Source: Paratinospora sagittata | Taxonomy: Eukaryota; Streptophyta; Magnoliopsida; Ranunculales; Menispermaceae | Direction: 5' to 3' | NCBI GenBank assembly: GCA_035771175.1 | Contig: CM069604.1 | Location: 19,965,115-20,029,114, forward strand | DNA: 64,000 nt | Part shown: positions 51,301-64,000 of the stretch, piece by piece | Layout: every line of letters begins with the position of its first letter | Position numbering within the stretch: position 1 is the stretch's first letter | Notes under the pieces: generated by a model | Told to the model about the DNA's origin: nothing | The model's database searches: none | What the model saw: the letters and a program-made list of their open reading frames with translations, nothing else | Made by a program: the position numbers and the translations under genes

Positions 51301-54300
51301 CTTAGACTAAAATCTAATATTTCAAAAGAGAAAAATGTTGACACTTCTACTCGCTCGATTTTTCTATTCCTTACACAGTTTTGCCAGGTTATCTTTATTG
51401 AAACATTCTTTACTAACACCTTGATGATTCCCATTGTCTCGCACGCCCAAAACAACTTTAGATTAAACAACGTTTTGAATTCAAATCATTTTGTACTCTC
51501 TTGCTCTTTCACCTGCAACTGCTAATTTTATAAAATCCCCATTCTCTGATGTTCAAAGATAGAACACACACGATTTTTGCAAGTTAGACTTAGCTTTCCA
51601 AATAGTGTTTAAATAAAAGAAAGTCATGATTCTTGCATTTGCACAAACAAACTTCGAAACAAATCAAAATTTCAAACTGTCTTGCAGATAACCTCATTTC
51701 GAAGTCTACAAAAATAAGGCTCGAAGATTGAAGACGTATCTCATGTCTAATGCATTAGTTTTAGCTTTGGGGTGTAGGGTAACTTCTCGATCAATCTAAG
51801 TACTAAAACTCCTGAAAATTGGAAAGTCTTCAAAATCACTTCGATATAGTATTTCATTTTGAAAAGATGTTTTTCGAAAGGTTTTAATCATAATTTCAAG
51901 AAATTTTGAATTATTTAAAAGTTTTTAATCTTATATCAATATGTTTTGAGTTAATGGAATGATTCTTTAGTTTTTCAAAAATAAGGCTATCCTGCAATTT
52001 GCCAAAACTTTCCAGAAGCCACTAGCGCACTATCAGTGTTGATAGCAAGCTGATAGGGTTCTATAATAAATATTTGTTTTTATGGAAAATTGCCTATAGC
52101 GCGTTATCCCCTTTGATAACTCGCTATAAAGCTTTTGTCGTGATCTTTCCATTTTTAGTAAAATGGGCAATAGCGCGCTATAGGCCTTGATAACACTCTA
52201 TCAGAAAGTCCAAAATACTCGAGCTCTCAGGTTTGTGTATATCGACCTGCTATAGCCTGCTATCTGTCAATAGAGAACAGGATACACAACCCAATAGCAC
52301 GCGATCCACGTCATAGACTAAAATCTAATATTTCCAACGAGAAAAATGTTGACACTTCTGCTCGCTCGATTTTTCTATTCCTTACACAGTTTTTCCAGGT
52401 TATATTTATTGAAATATTCTTTACTAACACCTTGATGATTCCCATTGTCTCGCACGCCCAAAACAAATTTAGATTAAACAACGTTTTGAATTCAAATAAT
52501 TTTGTACTCTCTTGCTCTTTCACCTGCAACTGCTAATTTTATAAAATCCCCATTCTCTGATGTTCAAAGATAGAACACACACAATTTTTGCAAGTTAGAC
52601 TTAGCTTTCCAAATAGTGTTTAAATAGGAGAAAGTCATGATTCTTGCATTTGCCCAAACAAACTTCGAAACGAATCAAAATTGAAAACTGTCTTGCAGAT
52701 AACCTCATTTTGAAGTCTACAAAAATAAGGCTCGAAGATTGAAGACATATCTCATGTCTAATGCATTAGTTTTAGCTTTGGGGTGTAGGGTAACTTCTCG
52801 ATCAATCTAAGCACTAAAACTCTGAAAATTGGAAAGTCTTCAAAATCACTTCGATATAGTATTTCATTTTGAAAAGATGTTTTTCGAAAGGTTTTAATCA
52901 TAATTTCAAGAAATTTTGAATTATTTAAAAGTTTTTAATCTTATATCAATATGTTTTGAGTTAATGGAATGATTCTTTAGTTTTTCAAAAATAAGGCTAT
53001 CCTGCAATTTGCCAAAACTTTCCAGAAGCCACTAGCGCACTATCAGTGTTGATAGCACGCTGATAGGGTTCTATAATAAATATTTGTTTTTATGGAAAAT
53101 TGCCTATAGCGCGTTATCCCCTTTGATAACTCGCTATAAAGCTGTTGTCGTGATCTTTCCATTTTTAGTAAAATGGGCAATAGCGCGCTATAGGCCTTGA
53201 TAACACTCTGTCGGAAAGTCCAAAATACTCGAGCTCACGGGTTTGTGTATATCGACTTGCTATTGCCTGCTATCTGTCAATAGAGAACAGGATACACAAC
53301 CCAATAGCCCGAGATCCAAGTCTTAGACTAAAATCTAATATTTCCAACGAGAAAAATGTTGACACTTCTGCTCGCTCGATTTTTCTATTCCTTACACAGT
53401 TTTGCCAGGTTATCTTTATTGAAATATTCTTTACTAACACCTTGATGATTCCCATTGTCTCGCACGCCCAAAACAACTTTAGATTAAACAACGTTTTGAA
53501 TTCAAATCATTTTGTACTCTCTTGCTCTTTCACCTGCAACTGCTAATCTTATAAAATCCCCATTCTCTGATGTTCAAAGATAGAACACACACGATTTTTG
53601 CAAGTTAGACTTAGCTTTCCAAATAGTGTTTAAATAGGAGAAAGTCATGATTCTTGCATTTGCACAAACAAACTTCGAAACGAATCAAAATTGCAAACTG
53701 TCTTGCAGATAACCTCATTTCGAAGTCTACAAAAATAAGGCTCGAAGATTGAAGACGTATCTCATGTCTAATGCATTAGTTTTAGCTTTGGGGTGTAGGG
53801 TAACTTCTCGATCAATCTAAGCACTAAAACTCTGAAAATTGGATAGTCTTCAAAATCACTTCGATATAGTATTTCATTTTGAAAAGATGTTTTTCGAAAG
53901 GTTTTAATCATAATTTCAAGAATTTTTGAATTATTTAAAAGTTTTTAATCTTATATCAATATGTTTTGAGTTAATGGAATGATTCTTTAGTTTTTCAAAA
54001 ATAAGGCTATCCTGCAATTTGCCAAAACTTTCCAGAAGCCACTAGGGCACTATCAGTGTTGATAGCACGCTGATAGGGTTCTATAATAAATATTTGTTTT
54101 TATGGAAAATTTCCTATAGCGCGTTATCCCCTTTGATAACTCGCTATAAAGCTGTTGTCGTGATCTTTCGATTTTTAGTAAAATGGGCAATAGCGCGCTA
54201 TAGGCCTTGATAACACTCTGTCGGAAAGTCCAAAATACTCGAGCTCTCGGGTTTGTGTATATCGACCTGCTATAGCCTGCTATCTGTCAATAGAGAACAG

Positions 54301-57300
54301 GATACACAACCCAATAGCACGCGATCCACGTCTTAGACTAAAATCTAATATTTCAAAAGAGAAAAATGTTGACACTTCTACTCGCTCGATTTTTCTATTC
54401 CTTACACAGTTTTGCCAGGTTATCTTTATTGAAACATTCTTTACTAACACCTTGATGATTCCCATTGTCTCGCACGCCCAAAACAACTTTAGATTAAACA
54501 ACGTTTTGAATTCAAATCATTTTGTACTCTCTTGCTCTTTCACCTGCAACTGCTAATTTTATAAAATCCCCATTCTCTGATGTTCAAAGATAGAACACAC
54601 ACGATTTTTGCAAGTTAGACTTAGCTTTCCAAATAGTGTTTAAATAAAAGAAAGTCATGATTCTTGCATTTGCACAAACAAACTTCGAAACGAATCAAAA
54701 TTGCAAACTGTCTTGCAGATAACCTCATTTCGAAGTCTACAAAAATAAGGCTCGAAGATTGAAGACGTATCTCATGTCTAATGCATTAGTTTTAGCTTTG
54801 GGGTGTAGGGTAACTTCTCGATCAATCTAAGTACTAAAACTCCTGAAAATTGGAAAGTCTTCAAAATCACTTCGATATAGTATTTCATTTTGAAAAGATG
54901 TTTTTCGAAAGGTTTTAATCATAATTTCAAGAAATTTTGAATTATTTAAAAGTTTTTAATCTTATATCAATATGTTTTGAGTTAATGGAATGATTCTTTA
55001 GTTTTTCAAAAATAAGGCTATCCTGCAATTTGCCAAAACTTTCCAGAAGCCACTAGCGCACTATCAGTGTTGATAGCACGCTGATAGGGTTCTATAATAA
55101 ATATTTGTTTTTATGGAAAATTGCCTATAGCGCGTTATCCCCTTTGATAACTCGCTATAAAACTGTTGTCGTGATCTTTCGATTTTTAGTAAAATGGGCA
55201 ATAGCGCGCTATAGGCCTTGATAACACTCTGTCGGAAAGTCCAAAATACTCGAGCTCTCGGGTTTGTGTATATCGACCTGCTATAGCCTGCTATCTGTCA
55301 ATAGAGAACAGGATACACAACCCAATAGCACGCGATCCACGTCTTAGACTAAAATCTAATATTTCCAACGAGAAAAATGTTGACACTTCTGCTCGCTCGA
55401 TTTTTCTATTCCTTACACAGTTTTGCCAGGTTATCTTTATTGAAACATTCTTTACTAACACCTTGATGATTCCCATTGTCTCGCACGCCCAAAACAACTT
55501 TAGATTAAACAACGTTTTGAATTCAAATCATTTTGTACTCTCTTGCTCTTTCACCTGCAACTGCTAATTTTATAAAATCCCCATTCTCTGATGTTCAAAG
55601 ATAGACCACACACGATTTTTGCAAGTTAGACTTAGCTTTCCAAATAGTGTTTAAATAGAAGAAAGTCATGATTCTTGCATTTGCACAAACAAACTTCGAA
55701 ACGAATCAAAATTGCAAACTGTCTTGCAGATAACCTCATTTCGAAGTCTACAAAAATAAGGCTCGAAGATTGAAGACGTATCTCATGTCTAATGCATTAG
55801 TTTTAGCTTTGGGGTGTAGGGTAACTTCTCGATCAATCTAAGCACTAAAACTCTGAAAATTGGAAAGTCTTCAAAATCACTTCGATATAGTATTTCATTT
55901 TGAAAAGATGTTTTTCGAAAGGTTTTAATCATAATTTCAAGAAATTTCGAATTATTTAAAAGTTTTTAATCTTATATCAATATGTTTCGAGTTAATGGAT
56001 TGATTCTTTAGTTTTTCAAAAATAAGGCTATCCTGTAATTTGCCAAAACTTTCCAGAAGCCACTAGCGCACTATCAGTGTTGATAGCACGCTGATAGGGT
56101 TCTATAATAAATATTTGTTTTTATGGAAAATTGCCTATAGCGCGTTATCCCCTTTGATAACTCGCTATAAAGCTTTTGTCGTGATCTTTCCATTTTTAGT
56201 AAAATGGGCAATAGCGCGCTATAGGCCTTGATAACACTCTATCAGAAAGTCCAAAATACTCGAGCTCTCAGGTTTGTGTATATCGACCTGCTATAGCCTG
56301 CTATCTGTCAATAGAGAACAGGATACACAACCCAATAGCACGCGATCCACGTCTTAGACTAAAATCTAATATTTCCAACGAGAAAAATGTTGACACTTCT
56401 GCTCGCTCGATTTTTCTATTCCTTACACAGTTTTGCCAGGTTATATTTATTGAAATATTCTTTACTAACACCTTGATGATTCCCATTGTCTCGCACGCCC
56501 AAAACAAATTTAGATTAAACAACGTTTTGAATTCAAATAATTTTGTACTCTCTTGCTCTTTCACCTGCAACTGCTAATTTTATAAAATCCCCATTCTCTG
56601 ATGTTCAAAGATAGAACACACACGATTTTTGCAAGTTAGACTTAGCTTTCCAAATAGTGTTTAAATAGGAGAAAGTCATGATTCTTGCATTTGCCCAAAC
56701 AAACTTCGAAACGAATCAAAATTGAAAACTGTCTTGCAGATAACCTCATTTTGAAGTCTACAAAAATAAGGCTCGAAGATTGAAGACATATCTCATGTCT
56801 AATGCATTAGTTTTAGCTTTGGGGTGTAGGGTAACTTCTCGATCAATCTAAGCACTAAAACTCTGAAAATTGGAAAGTCTTCAAAATCACTTCGATATAG
56901 TATTTCATTTTGAAAAGATGTTTTTCGAAAGGTTTTAATCATAATTTCAAGAAATTTTGAATTATTTAAAAGTTTTTAATCTTATATCAATATGTTTTGA
57001 GTTAATGGAATGATTCTTTAGTTTTTCAAAAATAAGGCTATCCTGCAATTTGCCAAAACTTTCCAGAAGCCACTAGCGCACTATCAGTGTTGATAGCACG
57101 CTGATAGGGTTCTATAATAAATATTTGTTTTTATGGAAAATTGCCTATAGCGCGTTATCCCCTTTGATAACTCGCTATAAAGCTGTTGTCGTGATCTTTC
57201 CATTTTTAGTAAAATGGGCAATAGCGCGCTATAGGCCTTGATAACACTCTGTCGGAAAGTCCAAAATACTCGAGCTCACGGGTTTGTGTATATCGACCTG

Positions 57301-60300
57301 CTATTGCCTACTATCTGTCAATAGAGAACAGGATACACAACCCAATAGCCCGAGATCCACGTCTTAGACTAAAATCTAATATTTCCAACGAGAAAAATGT
57401 TGACACTTCTGCTCGCTCGATTTTTCTATTCCTTACACAGTTTTGCCAGGTTATCTTTATTGAAATATTCTTTACTAACACCTTGATGATTCCCATTGTC
57501 TCGCACGCCCAAAACAACTTTAGATTAAACAACGTTTTGAATTCAAATCATTTTGTACTCTCTTGCTCTTTCACCTGCAACTGCTAATTTTATAAAATCC
57601 CCATTCTCTGATGTTCAAAGATAGAACACACACGATTTTTGCAAGTTAGACTTAGCTTTCCAAATAGTGTTTAAATAAAAGAAAGTCATGATTCTTGCAT
57701 TTGCACAAACAAACTTCGAAACGAATCAAAATTGCAAACTGTCTTGCAGATAACCTCATTTCGAAGTCTACAAAAATAAGGCTCGAAGATTGAAGACGTA
57801 TCTCATGTCTAATGCATTAGTTTTAGCTTTGGGGTGTAGGGTAACTTCTCGATCAATCTAAGCACTAAAACTCTAAAAATTGGAAAGTCTTCAAAATCAC
57901 TTCGATATAGTATTTCATTTTGAAAAGATGTTTTTCGAAAGGTTTTAATCATAATTTCAAGAAATTTTGAATTATTTAAAGTTTTTAATCTTATATCAAT
58001 ATGTTTCGAGTTAATGGATTGATTCTTTAGTTTTTCAAAAATAAGGCTATCCTGCAATTTGCCAAAACTTTCCAGAAGCCACTAGCGCACTATCAGTGTT
58101 GATAGCACGCTGATAGGGTTCTATAATAAATATTTGTTTTTATGGAAAATTGCCTATAGCGCGTTATCCCCTTAGATAACTCGCTATAAAGCTTTTGTCG
58201 TGATCTTTCCATTTTTAGTAAAATGGGCAATAGCGCGCTATAGGCCTTGATAACACTCTGTCAGAAAGTCCAAAATACTCGAGCTCTCAGGTTTGTGTAT
58301 ATCGACCTGCTATAGCCTGCTATCTGTCAATAGAGAACAGGATACACAACCCAATAGCACGCGATCCACGTCTTAGACTAAAATCTAATATTTCCAACGA
58401 GAAAAATGTTGACACTTCTGCTCGCTCGATTTTTCTATTCCTTACACAGTTTTGCCAGGTTATCTTTATTGAAATATTCTTTACTAACACCTTGATGATT
58501 CCCATTGTCTCGCACGCCCAAAACAAATTTAGATTAAACAACGTTTTGAATTCAAATAATTTTGTACTCTCTTGCTCTTTCACCTGCAACTGCTAATTTT
58601 ATAAAATCCCCATTCTCTGATGTTCAAAGATAGAACACACACGATTTTTGCAAGTTAGACTTAGCTTTCCAAATAGTGTTTAAATAGGAGAAAGTCATGA
58701 TTCTTGCATTTGCCCAAACAAACTTCGAAACGAATCAAAATTGAAAACTGTCTTGCAGATAACCTCATTTTGAAGTCTACAAAAATAAGGCTCGAAGATT
58801 GAAGACATATCTCATGTCTAATGCATTAGTTTTAGCTTTGGGGTGTAGGGTAACTTCTCGATCAATCTAAGCACTAAAACTCTGAAAATTGGAAAGTCTT
58901 CAAAATCACTTCGATATAGTATTTCATTTTGAAAAGATGTTTTGCGAAAGGTTTTAATCATAATTTCAAGAAATTTTGAATTATTTAAAAGTTTTTAATC
59001 TTATATCAATATGTTTTGAGTTAATGGAATGATTCTTTAGTTTTTCAAAAATAAGGCTATCCTGCAATTTGCCAAAACTTTCCAGAAGCCACTAGCGCAC
59101 TATCAGTGTTGATAGCACGCTGATAGGGTTCTATAATAAATATTTGTTTTTATGGAAAATTGCCTATAGCGCGTTATCCCCTTTGATAACTCGCTATAAA
59201 GCTGTTGTCGTGATCTTTCCATTTTTAGTAAAATGGGCAATAGCGCGCTATAGGCCTTGATAACACTCTGTCGGAAAGTCCAAAATACTCGAGCTCTCGG
59301 GTTCGTGTATATCGACCTGCTATTGCCTGCTATCTGTCAATAGAGAACAGGATACACAACCCAATAGCCCGAGATCCACGTCTTAGACTAAAATCTAATA
59401 TTTCCAACGAGAAAAATGTTGACACTTCTGCTCGCTCAATTTTTCTATTCCTTACACAGTTTTGCCAGGTTATCTTTATTGAAATATTCTTTACTAACAC
59501 CTTGATGATTCCCATTGTCTCGCACGCCCAAAACAACTTTAGATTAAACAACGTTTTGAATTCAAATCATTTTGTACTCTCTTGCTCTTTCACCTGCAAC
59601 TGCTAATTTTATAAAATCCCCATTCTCTGATGTTCAAAGATAGAACACACACGATTTTTGCAAGTTAGACTTAGCTTTCCAAATAGTGTTTAAATAGGAG
59701 AAAGTCATGATTCTTGCATTTGCACAAACAAACTTCGAAACGAATCAAAATTGCAAACTGTCTTGCAGATAACCTCATTTCGAAGTCTACAAAAATAAGG
59801 CTCGAAGATTGAAGACGTATCTCATGTCTAGTGCATTAGTTTTAGCTTTGGGGTGTAGGGTAACTTCTCGATCAATCTAAGTACTAAAACTCTGAAAATT
59901 GGAAAGTCTTCAAAATCACTTCGATATAGTATTTCATTTTGAAAAGATGTTTTTCGAAAGGTTTTAATCATAATTTCAAGAAATTTTGAATTATTTAAAA
60001 GTTTTTAATCTTATATCAATATGTTTTGAGTTAATGGAATGATTCTTTAGTTTTTCAAAAATTAGGCTATCCTGCAATTTGCCAAAACTTTCCAGAAGCC
60101 ACTAGCGCACTATCAGTGTTGATAGCACGCTGATAGGGTTCTATAATAAATATTTGTTTTTATGGAAAATTGCCTATAGCGCGTTATCCCCTTTGATAAC
60201 TCGCTATAAAACTGTTGTCGTGATCTTTCGATTTTTAGTAAAATGGGCAATAGCGCGCTATAGGCCTTGATAACACTCTGTCGGAAAGTCCAAAATACTC

Positions 60301-60492
60301 GAGCTCTCCGGTTTGTGTATATCGACCTGCTATAGCCTGCTATCTGTCAATAGAGAACAGGATACACAACCCAATAGCACGCGATCCACGTCTTAGACTA
60401 AAATCTAATATTTCCAACGAGAAAAATGTTGACACTTCTGCTCGCTCGATTTTTCTATTCCTTACACAGTTTTGCCAGGTTATCTTTATTGA

Positions 60493-62508
60493 AACATTCT
60501 TTACTAACACCTTGATGATTCCCATTGTCTCGCACGCCCAAAACAACTTTAGATTAAACAACGTTTTGAATTCAAATCATTTTGTACTCTCTTGCTCTTT
60601 CACCTGCAACTGCTAATTTTATAAAATCTCCATTCTCTGATGTTCAAAGATAGAACACACACGATTTTTGCAAGTTAGACTTAGCTTTCCAAATAGTGTT
60701 TAAATAGAAGAAAGTCATGATTCTTGCATTTGCACAAACAAACTTCGAAACGAATCAAAATTGCAAACTGTCTTGCAGATAACCTCATTTCGAAGTCTAC
60801 AAAAATAAGGCTCAAAGATTGAAGACGTATCTCATGTCTAGTGCATTAGTTTTAGCTTTGGGGTGTAGGGTAACTTCTCGATCAATCTAAGTACTAAAAC
60901 TCTGAAAATTGGAAAGTCTTCAAAATCACTTCGATATAGTATTTCATTTTGAAAAGATGTTTTTCGAAAGGTTTTAATCATAATTTCAAGAAATTTTGAA
61001 TTATTTAAAAGTTTTTAATCTTATATCAATATGTTTTGAGTTAATGGAATGATTCTTTAGTTTTTCAAAAATAAGGCTATCCTGCAATTTGCCAAAACTT
61101 TCCAGAAGCCACTAGCGCACTATCAGTGTTGATAGCACGCTGATAGGGTTCTATAATAAATATTTGTTTTTATGGAAAATTGCCTATAGCGCGTTATCCC
61201 CTTTGATAACTCGCTATAAAACTGTTGTCGTGATCTTTCGATTTTTAGTAAAATGGGCAATAGCCCTATAGGCCTTGATAACACTCTGTCGGAAAGTCCA
61301 AAATACTCGAGCTCTCGGGTTTGTGTATATCGACCTGCTATAGCCTGCTATCTGTCAATAGAGAACAGGATACACAACCCAATAGCACGCGATCCACGTC
61401 TTAGACTAAAATCTAATATTTCCAATGAGAAAAATGTTGACACTTCTGCTCGCTCGATTTTTCTATTCCTTACACAGTTTTGCCAGGTTATCTTTATTGA
61501 ACCATTCTTTACTAACACCTTGATGATTCCCATTGTCTCGCACGCCCAAAACAACTTTAGATTAAACAACGTTTTGAATTCAAATCATTTTGTACTCTCT
61601 TGCTCTTTCACCTGCAACTGCTAATTTTATAAAATCCCCATTCTCTGATGTTCAAAGATAGAACACACACGATTTTTGCAAGTTAGACTTAGCTTTCCAA
61701 ATAGTGTTTAAATAGAAGAAAGTCATGATTCTTGCATTTGCACAAACAAACTTCGAAACGAATCAAAATTGCAAACTGTCTTGCAGATAACCTCATTTCG
61801 AAGTCTACAAAAATAAGGCTCGAAGATTGAAGACGTATCTCATGTCTAGTGCATTAGTTTTAGCTTTGGGGTGTAGGGTAACTTCTCGATCAATCTAAGT
61901 ACTAAAACTCTGAAAATTGGAAAGTCTTCAAAATCACTTCGATATAGTATTTCATTTTGAAAAGATGTTTTTCGAAAGGTTTTAATCATAATTTCAAGAA
62001 ATTTTGAATTATTTAAAAGTTTTTAATCTTATATCAATATGTTTTGAGTTAATGGAATGATTCTTTAGTTTTTCAAAAATAAGGCTATCCTGCAATTTGC
62101 CAAAACTTTCCAGAAGCCACTAGCGCACTATCAGTGTTGATAGCACGCTGATAGGGTTCTATAATAAATATTTGTTTTTATGGAAAATTGCCTATAGCGC
62201 GTTATCCCCTTTGATAACTCGCTATAAAACTGTTGTCGTGATCTTTCGATTTTTAGTAAAATGGGCAATAGCCCTATAGGCCTTGATAACACTCTGTCGG
62301 AAAGTCCAAAATACTCGAGCTCTCGGGTTTGTGTATATCGACCTGCTATAGCCTGCTATCTGTCAATAGAGAACAGGATACACAACCCAATAGCACGCGA
62401 TCCACGTCTTAGACTAAAATCTAATATTTCCAATGAGAAAAATGTTGACACTTCTGCTCGCTCGATTTTTCTATTCCTTACACAGTTTTGCCAGGTTATC
62501 TTTATTGA
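60493..62508. repeat. Two tandem near-identical 1008-bp satellite monomers
   Basis: Both carry the same 2-bp-shortened AATAGCCCTATAGG (about 61258 and 62266), which destroys the usual ATAGCGCGCTAT palindrome, and both have GTCTAGTGC. The ACCATTC phase marker follows each. A very recent duplication. Confidence 0.85.
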
Positions 62509-64000
62509 ACCATTCTTTACTAACACCTTGATGATTCCCATTGTCTCGCACGCCCAAAACAACTTTAGATTAAACAACGTTTTGAATTCAAATCATTTTG
62601 TACTCTCTTGCTCTTTCACCTGCAACTGCTAATTTTATAAAATCCCCATTCTCTGATGTTCAAAGATAGAACACACACGATTTTTGCAAGTTAGACTTAG
62701 CTTTCCAAATAGTGTTTAAATAGAAGAAAGTCATGATTCTTGCATTTGCACAAACAAACTTCGAAACGAATCAAAATTGCAAACTGTCTTGCAGATAACC
62801 TCATTTCGAAGTCTACAAAAATAAGGCTCGAAGATTGAAGACGTATCTCATGTCTAATGCATTAGTTTTAGCTTTGGGGTGTAGGGTAACTTCTCGATCA
62901 ATCTAAGTACTAAAACTCTGAAAATTGGAAAGTCTTCAAAATCACTTCGATATAGTATTTCATTTTGAAAAGATGGTTTTCGAAAGGTTTTAATCATAAT
63001 TTCAAGAAATTTTGAATTATTTAAAAGTTTTTAATCTTATATCAATATGTTTCGAGTTAATGGATTGATTCTTTAGTTTTTCAAAAATAAGGCTATCCTG
63101 CAATTTGCCAAAACTTTCCAGAAGCCACTAGCGCACTATCAGTGTTGATAGCACGCTGATAGGGTTCTATAATAAATATTTGTTTTTATGGAAAATTGCC
63201 TATAGCGCGTTATCCCCTTTGATAACTCGCCATAAAGCTTTTGTCGTGATCTTTCCATTTTTAGTAAAATGGGCAATAGCGCGCTATAGGCCTTGATAAC
63301 ACTCTGTCAGAAAGTCCAAAATACTCGAGCTCTCAGGTTTGTGTATATCGACCTGCTATAGCCTGCTATCTGTCAATAGAGAACAGGATACACAACCCAA
63401 TAGCACGCGATCCACGTCTTAGACTAAAATCTAATATTTCCAACGAGAAAAATGTTGACACTTCTGCTCGCTCGATTTTTCTATTCCTTACACAGTTTTG
63501 CCAGGTTATCTTTATTGAAATATTCTTTACTAACACCTTGATGATTCCCATTGTCTCGCACGCCCAAAACAAATTTAGATTAAACAACGTTTTGAATTCA
63601 AATAATTTTGTACTCTCTTGCTCTTTCACCTGCAACTGCTAATTTTATAAAATCCCCATTCTCTGATGTTCAAAGATAGAACACACACGATTTTTGCAAG
63701 TTAGACTTAGCTTTCCAAATAGTGTTTAAATAGGAGAAAGTCATGATTCTTGCATTTGCCCAAACAAACTTCGAAACGAATCAAAATTGAAAACTGTCTT
63801 GCAGATAACCTCATTTTGAAGTCTACAAAAATAAGGCTCGAAGATTGAAGACATATCTCATGTCTAATGCATTAGTTTTAGCTTTGGGGTGTAGGGTAAC
63901 TTCTCGATCAATATAAGCACTAAAACTCTGAAAATTGGAAAGTCTTCAAAATCACTTCGATATAGTATTTCATTTTGAAAAGATGTTTTTCGAAAGGTTT

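Larger units (their letters stand above)
9971..64000 (+). repeat. Satellite DNA array, ~1010-bp monomer, 53 complete copies plus a partial
   Basis: Monomers, phased at AATATTCTTTACTAACACC (or AACATTC, ACCATTC variants), start at 9971, 10981, 11991, 13002, 14012, 15022, 16032, 17042, 18053, 19064, 20074, 21084, 22094, 23104, 24115, 25126, 26137, 27152, 28163, 29174, 30184, 31195, 32206, 33217, 34230, 35242, 36249, 37260, 38270, 39280, 40291, 41301, 42312, 43322, 44333, 45343, 46355, 47366, 48376, 49381, 50391, 51402, 52413, 53423, 54433, 55444, 56454, 57464, 58473, 59483, 60493, 61501, 62509 and 63519 (partial). Lengths run from 1007 to 1015 bp. All are head to tail with no foreign insertion. 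Monomers differ mainly by scattered substitutions and 1-4 bp indels. I do not recognise the family. Recurring short ORFs (a 73-codon minus-strand frame, a 61-codon minus-strand frame, 85-153-codon plus-strand frames) are broken by indels or stops in some copies and are not annotated as genes. Confidence 0.97.

Noticed and set aside
10723..63635. A conserved 73-codon minus-strand ORF and 61-codon minus-strand ORF in many satellite monomers, and plus-strand frames up to 153 codons
   Set aside because: They recur only because the monomer does. They are lost through 1-2 bp indels (for example 15022, 34102, 35113, 46229) or a stop (about 21036), and show no start context, domain or codon bias.
9971..64000. 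Satellite as rDNA intergenic spacer, telomere repeat or degraded retrotransposon
   Set aside because: No rRNA sequence, no TTTAGGG runs, no LTR-type ends or pol remnants in the monomer; only incidental TAGGGTAA.

Overview
The window is nuclear DNA from a plant. No cellular gene, tRNA or rRNA gene is visible. Two things fill it: one nearly complete Ty3/gypsy LTR retrotransposon (1-9970) and a very homogeneous satellite array (9971 to the right edge). The plant assignment rests on the element: a Tekay/Del-type chromovirus with an initiator-Met tRNA primer site, a TGTAATACCC LTR start, a DD35E integrase with a C-terminal chromodomain, and an extra ORF resembling the 'putative plant transposon protein' domain. 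The species cannot be named from the sequence.

Retrotransposon, left to right: the last 329 bp of the 5' LTR (the rest lies off the window); primer binding site 335-346; an AT-rich leader with three poly-A tracts and a good 5' splice donor at 491; an extra 530-aa ORF (1025-2617); a spacer with three related stem-loops (2717-3004); Gag plus the first part of the protease (3406-4974); a 1049-aa pol ORF with RT, RNase H, integrase and chromodomain (4974-8123), overlapping gag by one base at TAATG; a polypurine tract; and the full 3' LTR (8362-9970). The U3 part of the LTR carries 21 copies of a 20-21 bp unit centred on the palindrome GAACGTTC, just upstream of a TATA box. The two LTRs differ at 3 of 329 comparable sites, so the insertion is young. 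All catalytic residues are present. The only lesion-like feature is the gag/pol frame break, which splits the protease.

Satellite: the LTR ends inside a satellite monomer, so the element landed in the array, which probably continues to its left. From 9971 to 64000 there are 53 complete head-to-tail monomers (mean about 1010 bp) and one partial, with no inversion and no second insertion. Each monomer contains three or more ~74-bp sub-repeats with dyad symmetry. Monomer variants form local dimers (three tandem copies of 2021 bp at 39280-45342; two of 2020 bp at 19064-23103), single-monomer duplications and patches shared over about 13 kb. This is what unequal crossover plus gene conversion produce. 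Short ORFs recurring in the array are by-products of the repeat.

How the parts could work together: the U3 array and TATA box would drive one transcript. Two strong 3' splice sites, each exactly 7 nt before an ATG (the extra ORF and gag), paired with the leader donor, suggest alternative splicing as the way two cistrons are expressed from it. The chromodomain may explain insertion into satellite heterochromatin.
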